Below are positions 1 to 11,238 of a DNA stretch of 64,000 bases, piece after piece; the stretch's first letter is position 1; the number at the start of each line of letters is the position of its first letter. The notes under the pieces are model-generated. The model ran no database searches. It saw only the letters and a list, made by a program, of their open reading frames with translations, and was not told the DNA's origin. Location: NCBI GenBank assembly GCA_028551475.1, contig CM052355.1, positions 13,351,543 through 13,415,542 of the forward strand, read 5' to 3'. This DNA comes from Casuarina equisetifolia. Its lineage: Eukaryota; Streptophyta; Magnoliopsida; Fagales; Casuarinaceae. A program made the translations under genes and the position numbers.

Positions 1-2870
1 TAGATAATAATGAAAAATTGGCTTTGGAGATTGTGAAGCCAATGGTTTGTAGAAATTTACTAAGCCATTAATGTCATGCATGAAGGGCTTGTTCCAACTC
101 ATAGAATGAATGTCATAGATGGAAAATGTGAAATGGATGCTAAGAGTCAATAAAACCTTGAGGTTAAGTTATATAGACCTCATTTTCAAGATTGTCATGT
201 GAAAAGACATTTTTTACATCTACTTGTTTTTTGTCTAACTATAGAGTATACTATAGTAAGTCATGATAGAAAATATTTTTGATTTGAAAGGTTTTAATGG
301 ATTGAATATTTATGCACCTCAAAATAATCATTAAGTTTGCTTATTTTTTATAACATAGTATTCAACATTTTCGTTGGCACAAGAATATATGTCTTTAAAA
401 TAATATAGTTTTTCAAATCAATTTTTTGTAAATTTTCAAGATATATTCAATATTCTATAAATATTATCATGTGGTACTATTATAAATTACAATGAGGTCG
501 AAAACATTTGGCCTCAATTGTTAGGGTGGCTTTTGTACAACAAAGAATGAGTACCTTGGGCAACTACTAGAATGATATAGTTATGTCCTTTAGGAACCTA
601 ATGGCTATCACCCAATGCATCCATAATCGTTGGATACTTTTAAAAAGGGAGGGGTAGCTTATATTTGTAAGGCTTTACAAGGTATCTTTACTATTGATAG
701 CTTTAGGTTGAGAAGATTGAACAAATGAGTTATCATCTAGGGTGACAAGGCCAAGCAATATCCCATAGTTTTCACTAGTACTAATAGTGAAGGAATAAGA
801 TGAAACTTAAAGAATGCATATAGAATATTAAGTTACGAATCAGTAGATTGTGAAGGACATGTTTTCTATACTAATAATGGTGAATTGCATGTCTCACAGC
901 ACTTACAAAGTTGGATTTGCACCCTAGCTACCATTGAATTCAAATAAATCTTAAATATAAATTAAAGGCTACCTTTAGCATTCACCATGGAAATTTCAAG
1001 TTTTTAGTGATGCTCTTCAACTTTATAAATGTTCTATTGACATTTCAAGTATTAATGAATTCAATCTTTGAGAATCATCTACAAAAATTAATTTTGGTAC
1101 TTTTTTATGATATCATGGTTTATAACAAGACTTGGAAAGAACAACATAACATGTTGATGAAGCATTAGCTATTTTGAAGGCCCAAGAGTTACATGTAAAA
1201 AATTCAAAGTGTGCTTTTAGTCAATCAAAAATCCAATTGTTCAAACATATTGTCACTAGGAGAGAAATGGTAGTGAATCCTAAAAAGATAAAAGCAATGG
1301 TGGAACAACCTAAAGTAGTAATAGTGTATCACGACAAGTTTGTTCTATGATAACAAGAGAATCTTGTACTGCCAAGACTTAATTTCATAAATTATAAGAA
1401 GATTTTACAACCTTTAACTGTGACGTTAAGGAGAGATAATTTTAAAAGGAAGACAAGAGTAGAAGCCTAATTTAAGTAGTTTAAGGTCACAATGACACAT
1501 ACCTTATTTTAGCACTACCTAACTTTTTCTAAACATTTTTTTATTAAATTGATGCACTTAAAGTGGGCATAAAAGGTGTTTTGATGTATAGGAAGTAAGT
1601 GCATGTACCTTTCCTAAACTAGGCATTCCATAAAAAGAATGCATTTTTTTACACTTATAAGAAGGAAATGCTCACATTGATCTTGTTAGTGTGATAATGG
1701 GGGCACTATTTATGGGGAAGGCTATTTGTGATTATGACTAACTAACACAACTGGAAGCTCTTGTGGAAGTAAAAGATGTCAACTCTTGTACAATAAAGGT
1801 GACTAGTTAACTTGATAAGGTATAACTTTAATATTTTATTTTGAAGGAAGAGATTGGGGAGAGCTTTATTATCCTAGTTCCTCCCTTTGGGTAACACTAA
1901 TTTCAAATGAAGTCATTAATCATCTTACTTACAAGTGTTAATGAAATGAATGGAAATGAGAGAAACTATTTGTCCTTTGGAGTATAAAGAAGGTACAACC
2001 ATCTTTAAAAATAAAATCTATTTGTTTCCTGGCTTTTCATTGATTCCAACACTATTGAAGGATTTTGTGAAGGAAATGGTGAATGTTACAATAAAACTAT
2101 TCAAAGAGTTGAATCAATTTTTTTATAGGAATAAATACGAAGAATGATATTAGACAGTAAATTATGTGTTGAATATGCCAACAACAAAAGTAGGAGAACA
2201 TTTATACCCTTAGACTATTGTAACCATTTCCCTTTCTAGAACAAGTAGGATTTAAAATCTCAATGGATTTTATAGACAAGTGGCTTTTTTGAAGGAAAAG
2301 ACTTTCCTTTTTATGGAGGTTAACTACCTATATAAGTTTGTACATTTCATTCCCTTGTGTCACTTGTATACATCCTGTTTGTGGCTTAATTTTTCTTTGA
2401 GAATATTTTTAAACCACATGACATGCTTACAATTGTAGTATTCTACATTTACCAATTCATTTTTAGAAAGGGTTGCTCTAGCTCTAAGGTTTTCCTTAAT
2501 TCACCACTTATAGATGGATGACCAAATAAAGTTGTTAATTGAACACTAAAATTATATTTGAGTTATTTCTACTAGTGATAAATCCTAAAAATGGTGCTAA
2601 TAGATCCCTTAGGCTTGCGTATTACTGTAACATTAGCCTTTACACTACTATTAAGAAGATCCCATTTGAGATTGTACATACTTGGTCTCCCTCCACTCTA
2701 CTTTCCTATGTACTAGGTAGTGCATAAGTGGATTAGTTAATAAAAAGCTTCCTGATCAAGAAAGGTCCTTAAAGAGCTTTAAAATTAGCCTAAAATAGTG
2801 TGAAAAAATTCTACAACAACTAAGAAGGGATGCTTATTTTAATGTTGGTGACTTCATATGTATGTACTTG
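1..2870 (+). mobile_element. Decayed Ty3/Gypsy retrotransposon, pol region
   Basis: Fossil of a Ty3/Gypsy LTR element of the plant chromovirus-like kind. In plus-strand translation, pieces match the usual order of pol: reverse transcriptase end with thumb (about 1080-1310, key words QELHVKNSKCAFSQSKIQ and NPKKIKAMVEQP), RNase H start (about 1370-1560, words NYKKILQPL and DNFKRKTRVEA), then integrase (about 1960-2870, words YKEGTTIFKNKIYLFPG, SMDFID and VGDFIC). It is badly broken, with well over ten breaks, so it is old. The left end lies outside the window and no LTR is seen at the right, where it runs into the 220-bp repeat array. Family assignment rests on remembered pol motifs. The first 900 bases are too worn to assign. 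Confidence 0.75.
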
Positions 2871-2889
2871 CAATTGTATATGCAGCTTC

Positions 2890-3141
2890 TTTATTGAAAA
2901 CTCAGTCTTACATCTATTACAAGTAGTCAATTCACTGTGCTTGCAACTATACATACAACCGTACACATAACTTCTTTATTGAAAACTTAGTCTTACATCT
3001 ATCGCAAGTAGTCAAGACTCTGACCTTATAAGTAAAGGGTTTCCTTCTTATATCATTAATTGATCTTAAGGGGCCAATGAGGATCCTTAATTCTTTATGA
3101 TATCAAACCTAAGCCCTTGTCCATGTTGGGAGCAAACCTAA
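2890..3141 (+). repeat. TRIM-like tandem array, segment 1 (left edge)
   Basis: Left end of the 220-bp array. Two unit starts (TTGAAAACTCAGTCTTACA type) lie at about 2894 and 2979, only 85 bp apart, so the first unit is short. The second runs through the 'cttataagtaaagggtttcc' and 'ggccaatgaggatcc' landmarks. It is then cut by the Athila-like element at CCTAA (3137-3141) and resumes at 10339 with the sequence expected next in a unit. Confidence 0.7.
3137..3141. repeat. Target site duplication CCTAA, left copy
   Basis: CCTAA directly before the 5' LTR. It is repeated at 10339-10343 directly after the 3' LTR. Joining the flanks restores the array text 'gcaaacctaatcccttaaa', which other units contain. 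Confidence 0.93.
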
Positions 3142-4538
3142 TGATAACTCTATTTTTATAGAGTTATTTTACCTAATTTAAATAATAAATTCTCTAATGT
3201 TTGTGAGAAAATATTTGAATTCCTCTTTATTTACTTAAATTTGTCTTATTTATGTAGCATAAGGAGGCATGAAGAAAAAGAACAAACATGGAGAACCTGG
3301 TACTTATTATATGGCAGAAGATGGTCAAATTATCAAGGTGAAGGAAATCAAGATGGGCTTGGGCTTGGGCTTTGGATAATTGTTATTAGATTTTTATTGT
3401 TATTGTCTTTTTTAAATAATTAGAAAACCTAGTCCTATTAGGAGTCCAAAACCTAATTAATATAGAAGTCTAAAACCCAATTGTATTGGGAATCCAAAAC
3501 CCAATGCTATTAGGATAAGGAGAAAGTTCTAGATCCCATACCCTATATAAAGGAGGAGCCCTGCATAGAAGAGAGGGGGAAGCAAGAGAGAAAAGAAGTT
3601 GCCGCTGAAACCAAGGAGGAAATTGAGCACAACTCAAGAGAGAGGCCAATAATTCAAGATTCAACTCAAGAGAGAGGCCAAGAATTCAAGATTTCTTGAA
3701 GAGAAGACAAAAAGGGTGACAGACTTCTTGTTCTTGGATTCAAGATGCCTTCTTTGTTTCTTATTATTGTTCTTCCTTATTATTTCATTATGTTCTAAAC
3801 TTCTTTTGTTAGAGCGAAGATGTAGCCTAACTATGATGATGTGAATCCTATAAGTTTTTATGTTTTGCAAGATAGTTTATTTATGTGAGTTATATATTAT
3901 TATGCTTAATGCTTTTAAGTGATTGGCCACCACTTGAATGATTTGATGTGCATGTTAGAGACTGAAAGGTAATAATATGCAATTGCTTCTTATAATATAT
4001 AACCATGAATTAAATGTAGATAGACATATACCATGTTATTTGTGTGGCTTTTGGTGATAAGATGATCGAAAGATTTATTGTAAACCAGGAATATTCATAG
4101 ATCCTAATGCATTTGGTTTGTTTCAATTCACATATAGAGATATAGTGAATTAATGAACTAAATAGGTTTACTATACCTAGACATAGGATAGTAAATAAAT
4201 TAGGAAATTCCGCCATCACATAGATAATATCATTCTTGCAGGCATAAACTATGGAAATTCATATATAGTAGTTATGGTGAAATCGGAAGCTCTAACATGT
4301 GTCTCATCTTGATTTTTCCTACTTGGATTCAATTTTAATTAGTTTTGAGTTTTTGTTTTAGAAATTTTAAATTTTAATTCATCTTCAACAATATTTTGAT
4401 TTGCTAGATAAATTTTAGGATTAATTCATCATTAGTACTTAATTAGTTTAGTATTCACCAATCTTCGTGGGATGATATCTTTCTTATCATTATATTACTT
4501 GTTCGACATGTTCACTTGCATCTAAAATTCACCGAACA
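3142..4538 (+). repeat. 5' LTR of the Athila-like element
   Basis: 1397 bp, TG...CA ends, near-identical to 8942-10338. A TATA-like CCCTATATAAAGG stretch lies near 3540-3553 and may be the element's promoter. Short ORFs at 3241-3423, 3470-3870 and 4010-4219 recur at the same place in the other LTR and are not genes. Confidence 0.95.
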
Positions 4539-4544
4539 AGTTTT

Positions 4545-4562
4545 TGGCGCCGTTGCCGGGGA
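4545..4562 (+). other. Primer binding site, tRNA-Asp type
   Basis: TGGCGCCGTTGCCGGGGA begins six bases after the 5' LTR. It is the complement of the 3' end of plant tRNA-Asp as I remember it, the primer used by Athila and many plant Ty3 elements. Confidence 0.85.
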
Positions 4563-4732
4563 TTGGTTGTTTTACTACTCATTAATATTAATACCAAATA
4601 ATTCTAAGTTTAATCTAGTTTTTATTTTGTTAAAAAAAACAATTTTTTTTCTTTTGCTTTATTATTGTTATTTTTCCTTTAAAAAAAAGAAAAATAAATT
4701 TAATCATTTGTTTTAGTTGCTACTTTTCAGGA

Positions 4733-5950
4733 GTGTTGCAGACGTGTATAACCCGTAGCCAAAAAGGACAACTTGTTAATCTTGACCCAGAAATTGAACG
4801 CACAATCAGAAGGCAACGAAAAGAGGCTAGAAAAATGGCAGACAATGATGATCCATGCAAACTTTTGAAAGATTATGCTGCACCATTAGTTCAGGGTGCC
4901 ACATCAAGCATTAAGAGGCCTGCAATTCAAGCGAACAACTTTGAAATCAAGCCCGCACTCATTCAGATGCTTCAAAATTCTGTGCAATTTTATGGGCTAC
5001 CAAATGATGATCCAAATGCTCAGATTGATGCTTTTCTTGAAATCTGTGACATGATTAAATACAATGGGGTCACAGATGATGCTGTTAGATTAAGGCTATT
5101 CCCATTTTCTTTAAGAGACAAAGCTAAAAGTTGGCTTTCTTCTCTTCCTGCAGGATCAATTACAACATGGGATGATTTGGCTCAGAAATTTCTTAGTAAG
5201 TTCTTTCCTCCAGCAAAATCTGCAAAAATGCGTAACGATATTACCGTTTTTATGCAAATGGAGAATGAATCATTATATGAAGCTTGGGAAAGATTCAAGG
5301 AGCTTTTAAGAAAATGTCCACATCATGGACTACCCAAATGGTTACAGGTACAAACTTTTTATAATGGGTCTAGTACAAATCTTCGTTTTATGCTTGATGC
5401 AGCTGCAGGAGGGGCTTTGAACAACAAGACACCAGAAGAAGCATATAACCTCTTGGAGGAAATGGCAAACAATAGTTATCAATGGCCTACTGAGAGGCTA
5501 CCAGTAAGGAAAGCTAGTGGAATTCATGAAGTGGATGCTTTCACTGCAACTTATGCACAGTTTGATAAACTCAACAAGAAGATAGATAACTTGAATGCTC
5601 TAGTCATGAGGATTCAAAACATAGTATGTGATCATTGTGGTGGAGGACATGCAAGCTTAGAGTGTCAGTTAGATAACACCTTTACTCAAGGTAGTGAAGA
5701 TGCTAATTATGTTGGAAATTCAAGTAGGCCACAAAATAATCCATACTCCAACACTTACAATCCGGGATGGCGTAACCACCCAAATTTTTCATGGAGTAAT
5801 TCTAATGCAATGAGGCCACCACCAGGATTTAGGCAACCAGAAGAAAAGAAGCCTAATTTAGAGGAAATGGTTGCCATGATGTTACAGAACAACGAAACAA
5901 GAATGCAAAACCAAGAAGCTTCAATTCGAAATTTAGAAGTGCAAATAGGT
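4733..5950 (+). mobile_element. gag: gag region of the Athila-like element
   Basis: About 400 residues of Gag-like protein. The central part carries the plant retrotransposon gag domain (words QNSVQFYGL, DAFLEICDMIK, LRLFPFSLRDKAKSWL and TWDDLAQKFLSKFFP). It is followed by a short CCHC-like knuckle (CDHCGGGHASLEC), and a glutamine- and asparagine-rich tail leads on to the protease part. The family's Gag forms the particle that packs the element RNA. Treated here as part of a fossil. Confidence 0.9.
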
Positions 5951-5959
5951 TAGTTGGCT

Positions 5960-7063
5960 AATATGATTTCTGGAAGACAACAAGGTTCCTTGCCTAGTAG
6001 CACAGAGAAGAATCCTATAGAAGATGCTAAGGCAATAAACCTAAGAAATGGCAAACAAGTGGGAAAAAATGACGTTGAGAAGGAAAGTGTCAGGGATAAG
6101 GAAGAAAATGTTAGCATGCAGCCTGAGGAGGCAACCAAGAGAACATTATTCCCTGATAATCCCAAGCCTTATGTGCCTCCAGTTCCATTTCCTCAGAGAC
6201 TCCAGCAACATAAAATAGATAAGCAGTTTTCTAAATTTCTTGATGTATTTAAAAAATTGCATATTAACATTCCTTTTGCAGATGCATTGGCTCAAATGCC
6301 CAGTTATGCAAAATTTCTTAAGGAGATATTGAAAAACAAAAGGAAGCTGGAAGAGTATGAAACCGTGAAGCTAACTGAAGAATGCTCAGCCATCTTACAA
6401 AACAAATTGCCTCCAAAATTAAAAGATCCAGGGAGTTTTACAATTCCTTGTACTATTGGAGATTCTCACTTTGATAAGGCATTATGTGATTTAGGAGCCA
6501 GTATTAATCTAATGCCTTTTTCTATTTTCAGAAAATTAGGAATGGGTGAAGTGAAGCCAACCACAGTGTCCCTACAATTGGCTGATCGATCAATCAAATA
6601 TCCAAGGGGCATTATTGAAGATGTATTGGTAAAAGTTGACAAATTTATCTTTCCTGCAGATTTTATAGTACTTGACATGGAGGAAGACCTTGAGGTACCA
6701 CTTATCTTAGGTCGACCTTTTCTAGCAACAGGAAGAGCTCTAATTGATGTACAACAAGGGAAGTTAATCTTAAGAGTTCAAAATGATTTTGTCACTTTTA
6801 ATGTTTTTACTGCTATGAAACATCCTTCTGATGATAGTTCTTGCTTTAGGGTTGAGACAATTGATAAGTTTGTGAATAAGATCTTTCAGGAAAAAGCTTT
6901 CAAGGATCCACTTGAAGCATGCTTGGTTCACCCAAAGAATGAGGAAATTGAAAGTGAAGAGATACAAGAGTATGCCAATCTCATGGAAGCAAATCCACCA
7001 TATTCACAACAAAAGGCAACAAAGTTTGAGGAGTTGGGACAACACATGACAAACACATATTAA
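5960..7063 (+). mobile_element. Protease region of the Athila-like element
   Basis: Retropepsin-like aspartic protease. The active-site word is ALCDLGASINLMP. DLGAS rather than DTGAS is, as I recall, usual for plant Athila-type elements. The flap and fold-closing words LQLADRSIKYPRGI, DFIVLDMEED and PLILGRPFLATG follow in normal order. In the family this enzyme cuts the polyprotein. Confidence 0.88.
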
Positions 7064-7302
7064 GAAGAGAGTTTGTGGTTGGTCAGAAAGTATTACTTTA
7101 TAACTCTCGTCTTAAATTGTTTCCAGGTAAATTGCGGTCCCGATGGTCTGGCCCTTTCATAGTCACTAAGGTATTCCCATATGGAGCAATAGAAGTTGCA
7201 AATGACACCCAAGGCACATTTAAGGTGAATGGTCAGCATCTGAAGCCTTACTTCGAGGGAGTTAACATGCAGAAGACTACCCTTGATCTTCTCCCTCCTT
7301 GA
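7064..7302 (+). mobile_element. Integrase C-terminal tail of the Athila-like element
   Basis: Words [37 protein letters not shown] and [10 protein letters not shown] match the last domain of Athila-type integrase, which binds DNA and closes pol. It follows the protease part almost directly, so the pol core of an autonomous element is not represented. The minus-strand frame at 7093-7380 is only its antisense shadow. Confidence 0.85.
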
Positions 7303-8941
7303 ATAATAACTTTGAAGATAGTTTGGCTGAAAACTATAAAACAAGCGCTTCTTGGGAGGCAACCCAAGCATTGTGTTCATTCTGTTGTTGGAAGTTTTGT
7401 CACCACCATCTCCTCAAAGCTCTATGTAGATATGACTTACAATTAGGGGAGTATTCTCATTCCTTTTACTTTTATTTTTACTTTCTTTTCTTTTTGCATT
7501 GAGGACAATGCTTCATTCAAGTTTGGGGGTAGGGAAAGAACCTTTGTCCTAAATCTGATTAAAAAAAAAAAAAAATTCTTATGTCATGATTACATCCCTT
7601 ATTGTGAATTCTTGGCGATTCTTTGGAAGACATAGATTTTGTTCAAATCTATAATTGTGATGTGAGTTAAGTGTGATTCTGATTATGTTGATCCATTTAT
7701 TAAACACTAAAAGTCCTTCATTTTTGAAATTGTGTGTATTTCTAGAGAACATTCATGTGAAGTATGTGATTTTCTTAGATCTCACCTGGATCTTAGAATT
7801 TGCTTGATTTCCTCTTGAGGCGAAATCCTAGGCTGCATCTAATTGAGAAAATGATTTAGGCCATTCTTTGGATCGTTTGAGCCTTTCAAGCCAACCCTAT
7901 TTATTTATCCCCAGTCACCCCGCTGAGCCTTGATTTATATCCTTTATTTTTATTTTTATTTTTATTTTTTTGACACCCACATATATATACCTTTGAGCCT
8001 TTGATAAATTATCTTTTCGTCCCGCACCCTTGAACATGTTGATTTTTAGGATATAAGTCTATTTGAGTGAAAGAGAAGTCGAGGGGAAGGATGTTATATG
8101 GGAAGGATATTGATTGCAATGATTATGTAGCATAATATGTTGCTTTTGTGAATGCCAAAAAAAAAAAAAAAAAAAAAAGAAAGAAAGAAAGGAAATGCAA
8201 CATTTGTCTAAGAATGGAATTCTCTTATTGCTTGTTGTCAAATTCAAGCCACTCAAGGTTTAGAAATTGGCTTTTGCATAGTAGTTGGATGTCATCAGCA
8301 AGATAAGATTATAATAATTACATTTCTAGTCCTACTACTTGCTTTATTATTGCAAGCATGATTGTGACTTTTGTGAGTGTCGAAATCCAAGTGAAATCAA
8401 GTATTTTTGGGAAGAAAGGAATGAGAGAAATGGTAATAGAAAGATCATTTGCGAAAAAAAAAAAAAAAGCAAAGAAAGGAAGTGACAAAAGCTCAAATTA
8501 GATCCTAGAAAGCAATGTGTTCATGGGTGAATTTAGCCTAAATGACTTTCATCTTACCCCTAGCCCAGCCTTACATTACAAGCTTATAAGAGTCCTATTG
8601 ATTCTTGGTTAGATGATTGGCCTACATTAGTGGAGAGAGGAATGAAAAGCAAACCTATGAGGTTTGGTTAAAGATTTTGAGAAATTGCATATTAATATGG
8701 ATCTATTTGGAGTGCATATAATTGAAAAGATAAGGACTCACACATACACACGTGGTTAACATAGTTAAGAGTCTATCTTATCTTATAAAACAATTGTGGT
8801 GTTTAGATGAAAGCTATATTTTTCTTTGAATTGTTAAGTTGAGCAATTATGGAGAATTTTTTTTTAAAGGGGTTTTGTCTAAAGCATATGCAAATTATTA
8901 CTTTTGCTCGAGGACTAGCAAAATGTTAAGTTTGGGGGTGT
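7303..8941 (+). other. Non-coding 3' internal part of the Athila-like element
   Basis: About 1.6 kb without a convincing gene. It holds a 6-bp inverted repeat (CTTGGG 7351-7356, CCCAAG 7363-7368), a first purine stretch (AAGTTTGGGGGT near 7520), several A-runs and the true purine tract just before the 3' LTR (AAGTTTGGGGGTG, ending 8940). Confidence 0.7.
8927..8941 (+). other. Polypurine tract of the Athila-like element
   Basis: AAGTTTGGGGGTGT abuts the TG of the 3' LTR at 8942. This is the expected place for the plus-strand primer. Confidence 0.8.
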
Positions 8942-10338
8942 TGATAACTCTATTTTTATAGAGTTATTTTACCTAATTTAAATAATAAATTCTCTAATGT
9001 TTGTGAAAAAATATTTGAATTCCTCTTTATTTACTTAAATTTGTCTTATTTATGTAGCATAAGGAGGCATGAAGAAAAAGAACAAGCATGGAGAACCTGG
9101 TACTTATTATATGGCAGAAGATGGTCAAATTATCAAGGTGAAGGAAATCAAGATGGGCTTGGGCTTGGGCTTTGGATAATTGTTATTAGATTTTTATTGT
9201 TATTGTCTTTTTTAAATAATTAGAAAACCTAGTCCTATTAGGAGTCCAAAGCCTAATTAATATAGAAGTCTAAAACCCAATTGTATTGGGAATCCAAAAC
9301 CCAATGCTATTAGGATAAGGAGAAAGTTCTAGATCCCATACCCTATATAAAGGAGGAGCCCTGCATAGAAGAAAGGGGGAAGCAAGAGAGAAAAGAAGTT
9401 GCCGCTGAAACCAAGGAGGAAATTGAGCACAACTCAAGAGAGAGGCCAATAATTCAAGATTCAACTCAAGAGAGAGGCCAAGAATTCAAGATTTCTTGAA
9501 GAGAAGACAAAAAGGGTGACAGACTTCTTGTTCTTGGATTCAAGATGCCTTCTTTGTTTCTTATTATTGTTCTTCCTTATTATTTCATTATGTTCTAAAC
9601 TTCTTTTGTTAGAGCGAAGATGTAGCCTAACTATGATGATGTGAATCCTATAAGTTTTTATGTTTTGCAAGATAGTTTATTTATGTGAGTTATATATTAT
9701 TATGCTTAATGCTTTTAAGTGATTGGCCACCACTTGAATGATTTGATGTGCATGTTAGAGACTGAAAGGTAATAATATGCAATTGCTTCTTATAATATAT
9801 AACCATGAATTAAATGTGGATAGACATATACCATGTTATTTGTGTGGCTTTTGGTGATAAGATGATCGAAAGATTTATTGTAAACCAAGAATATTCATAG
9901 ATTCTAATGCATTTGGTTTGTTTCAATTCACATATAGAGATATAGTGAATTAATGAACTAAATAGGTTTACTATACCTAGACATAGGATAGTAAATAAAT
10001 TAGGAAATTCCGCCATTACATAGATAATATCATTCTTGCAGGCATAAACTATGGAAATTCATATCTAGTAGTTATGGTGAAATCGGAAGCTCTAACATGT
10101 GTCTCATCTTGATTTTTCCTACTTGGATTCAATTTTAATTAGTTTTGAGTTTTTGTTTTAGAAATTTTAAATTTTAATTCATCTTCAACAATATTTTGAT
10201 TTGCTAGATAAATTTTAGGATTAATTCATCATTAGTACTTAATTAGTTTAGTATTCACCAATCTTCGTGGGATGATATCTTTCTTATCATTATATTACTT
10301 GTTCGACATGTTCACTTGCATCTAAAATTCACCGAACA
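8942..10338 (+). repeat. 3' LTR of the Athila-like element
   Basis: 1397 bp, same length as the 5' LTR, about nine differences by eye. It is followed by the right CCTAA copy (10339-10343). Confidence 0.95.
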
Positions 10339-11238
10339 CCTAATCCCTTAAAAATGAGCTAGTTCTACTAGTAAAAGATCGAGCTTGGATTATAGGGGAG
10401 TGTTGAAAACTCAGTCCCATATTGGTTGTGAGTAGTTAGGTCTCTAGCCTTATAAGTGAGAGATTTTCTCCCCTTACTACCAATTGATTTTAAGAAGCCA
10501 ACTAGGGCCCTTAATTCCATATAATATTAAAGCTAGGCTGTCACATGTTGTGAGCACACCTAATCCCTTAAAAATGGGCCAGTTTTCCCAACAAAAGACC
10601 AACCTTGGACTAGAGGGGAGTATTAAAAACTCAATCCCTCATTGGTCATAAGTAGTCAAGTCTTTGGCTTTATAAATGATGAATTTCCTCCTCCTATTAC
10701 CAATTGGTTTTAAAGAGCCAATTAAGGTCCTTATCTTTTTATGGTATCGAAGTCAAGCCCTTATCCTTGTTATGGACAAACTCAAACCTTTAGAAATGGA
10801 CCAGTCTTGCTAGCAACAGACTAAGCTTGGACCACGTGGGAGTATTAAAAATTCAATCTCACACGGGTTGCAAGTAGTTGGATCTCTAATCTTATAAGTG
10901 AAGGGTTTCCTCCCCCTACTGCTACTTCATTTTATAAGGCTAACTAAGGTCCTTAATTCTATATGGCATTAGAGTTAGGTCGTTGTTTGTGTTGTGAGCA
11001 AATCCAATCCTTTAAAAATGGGTTGGTCCTGCAAACAAAAGACCAAGCATGGATTGTGGGGGAGTATTAAAAATTCAAGTCCTACATCGGTAACGAGTAG
11101 TTAGGTCTTCAACCTTATAAGTGATGGGCTACCTCCCCCTATTGCCAATTCTATATGATATTAAAGTTAGGTCCTTGTCTATGTTATGAGCAAACCCAAA
11201 CCGTTACAATGGGCAAGTCTCGCAAGCAAAAGACAAAG
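10339..11238 (+). repeat. TRIM-like tandem array, segment 2
   Basis: Units start at about 10404, 10623, 10843 and 11067, a step of 219-224 bp. Each unit reads: GAAAACTCAGTCCCACA-like start, 'cttataagtgaggggtttcc', 'ccaattggttttaaggggcc', 'cccttaattctatatggtatc', then 'cctttaaaaatgggcc' and 'gcaaaagaccgagcttgg', ending in a GGGGGAG purine tract. Segment 2 stops at the insertion starting at 11239. Confidence 0.85.

Larger units (their letters stand above)
3142..10338 (+). mobile_element. Athila-like Ty3/Gypsy element, young, non-autonomous
   Basis: LTR retrotransposon of 7197 bp. Both LTRs are 1397 bp (3142-4538 and 8942-10338), start TGATAACTC and end CCGAACA. They differ at only about nine sites by eye (about 0.6 %), which suggests insertion within roughly the last half million years at usual plant rates. 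The flanking CCTAA (3137-3141 and 10339-10343) is a perfect 5-bp target duplication. Visible parts in order are PBS, gag, protease, the C-terminal end of integrase, a long non-coding 3' part and a purine tract. No reverse transcriptase or RNase H is visible, so it would depend on proteins from a relative. It sits inside a unit of the TRIM-like array. Confidence 0.93.

Noticed and set aside
1950-2147. 65-aa plus frame as a small gene
   Set aside because: It is a piece of the integrase of the decayed Ty3 element.
3241-4219. Short frames at 3241-3423, 3470-3870 and 4010-4219
   Set aside because: They occur again at the same positions in the second LTR (9041-10016), lack domains and lie inside the LTR.
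7093-7380. 95-aa minus-strand frame
   Set aside because: It is antisense to the integrase tail of the Athila-like element.
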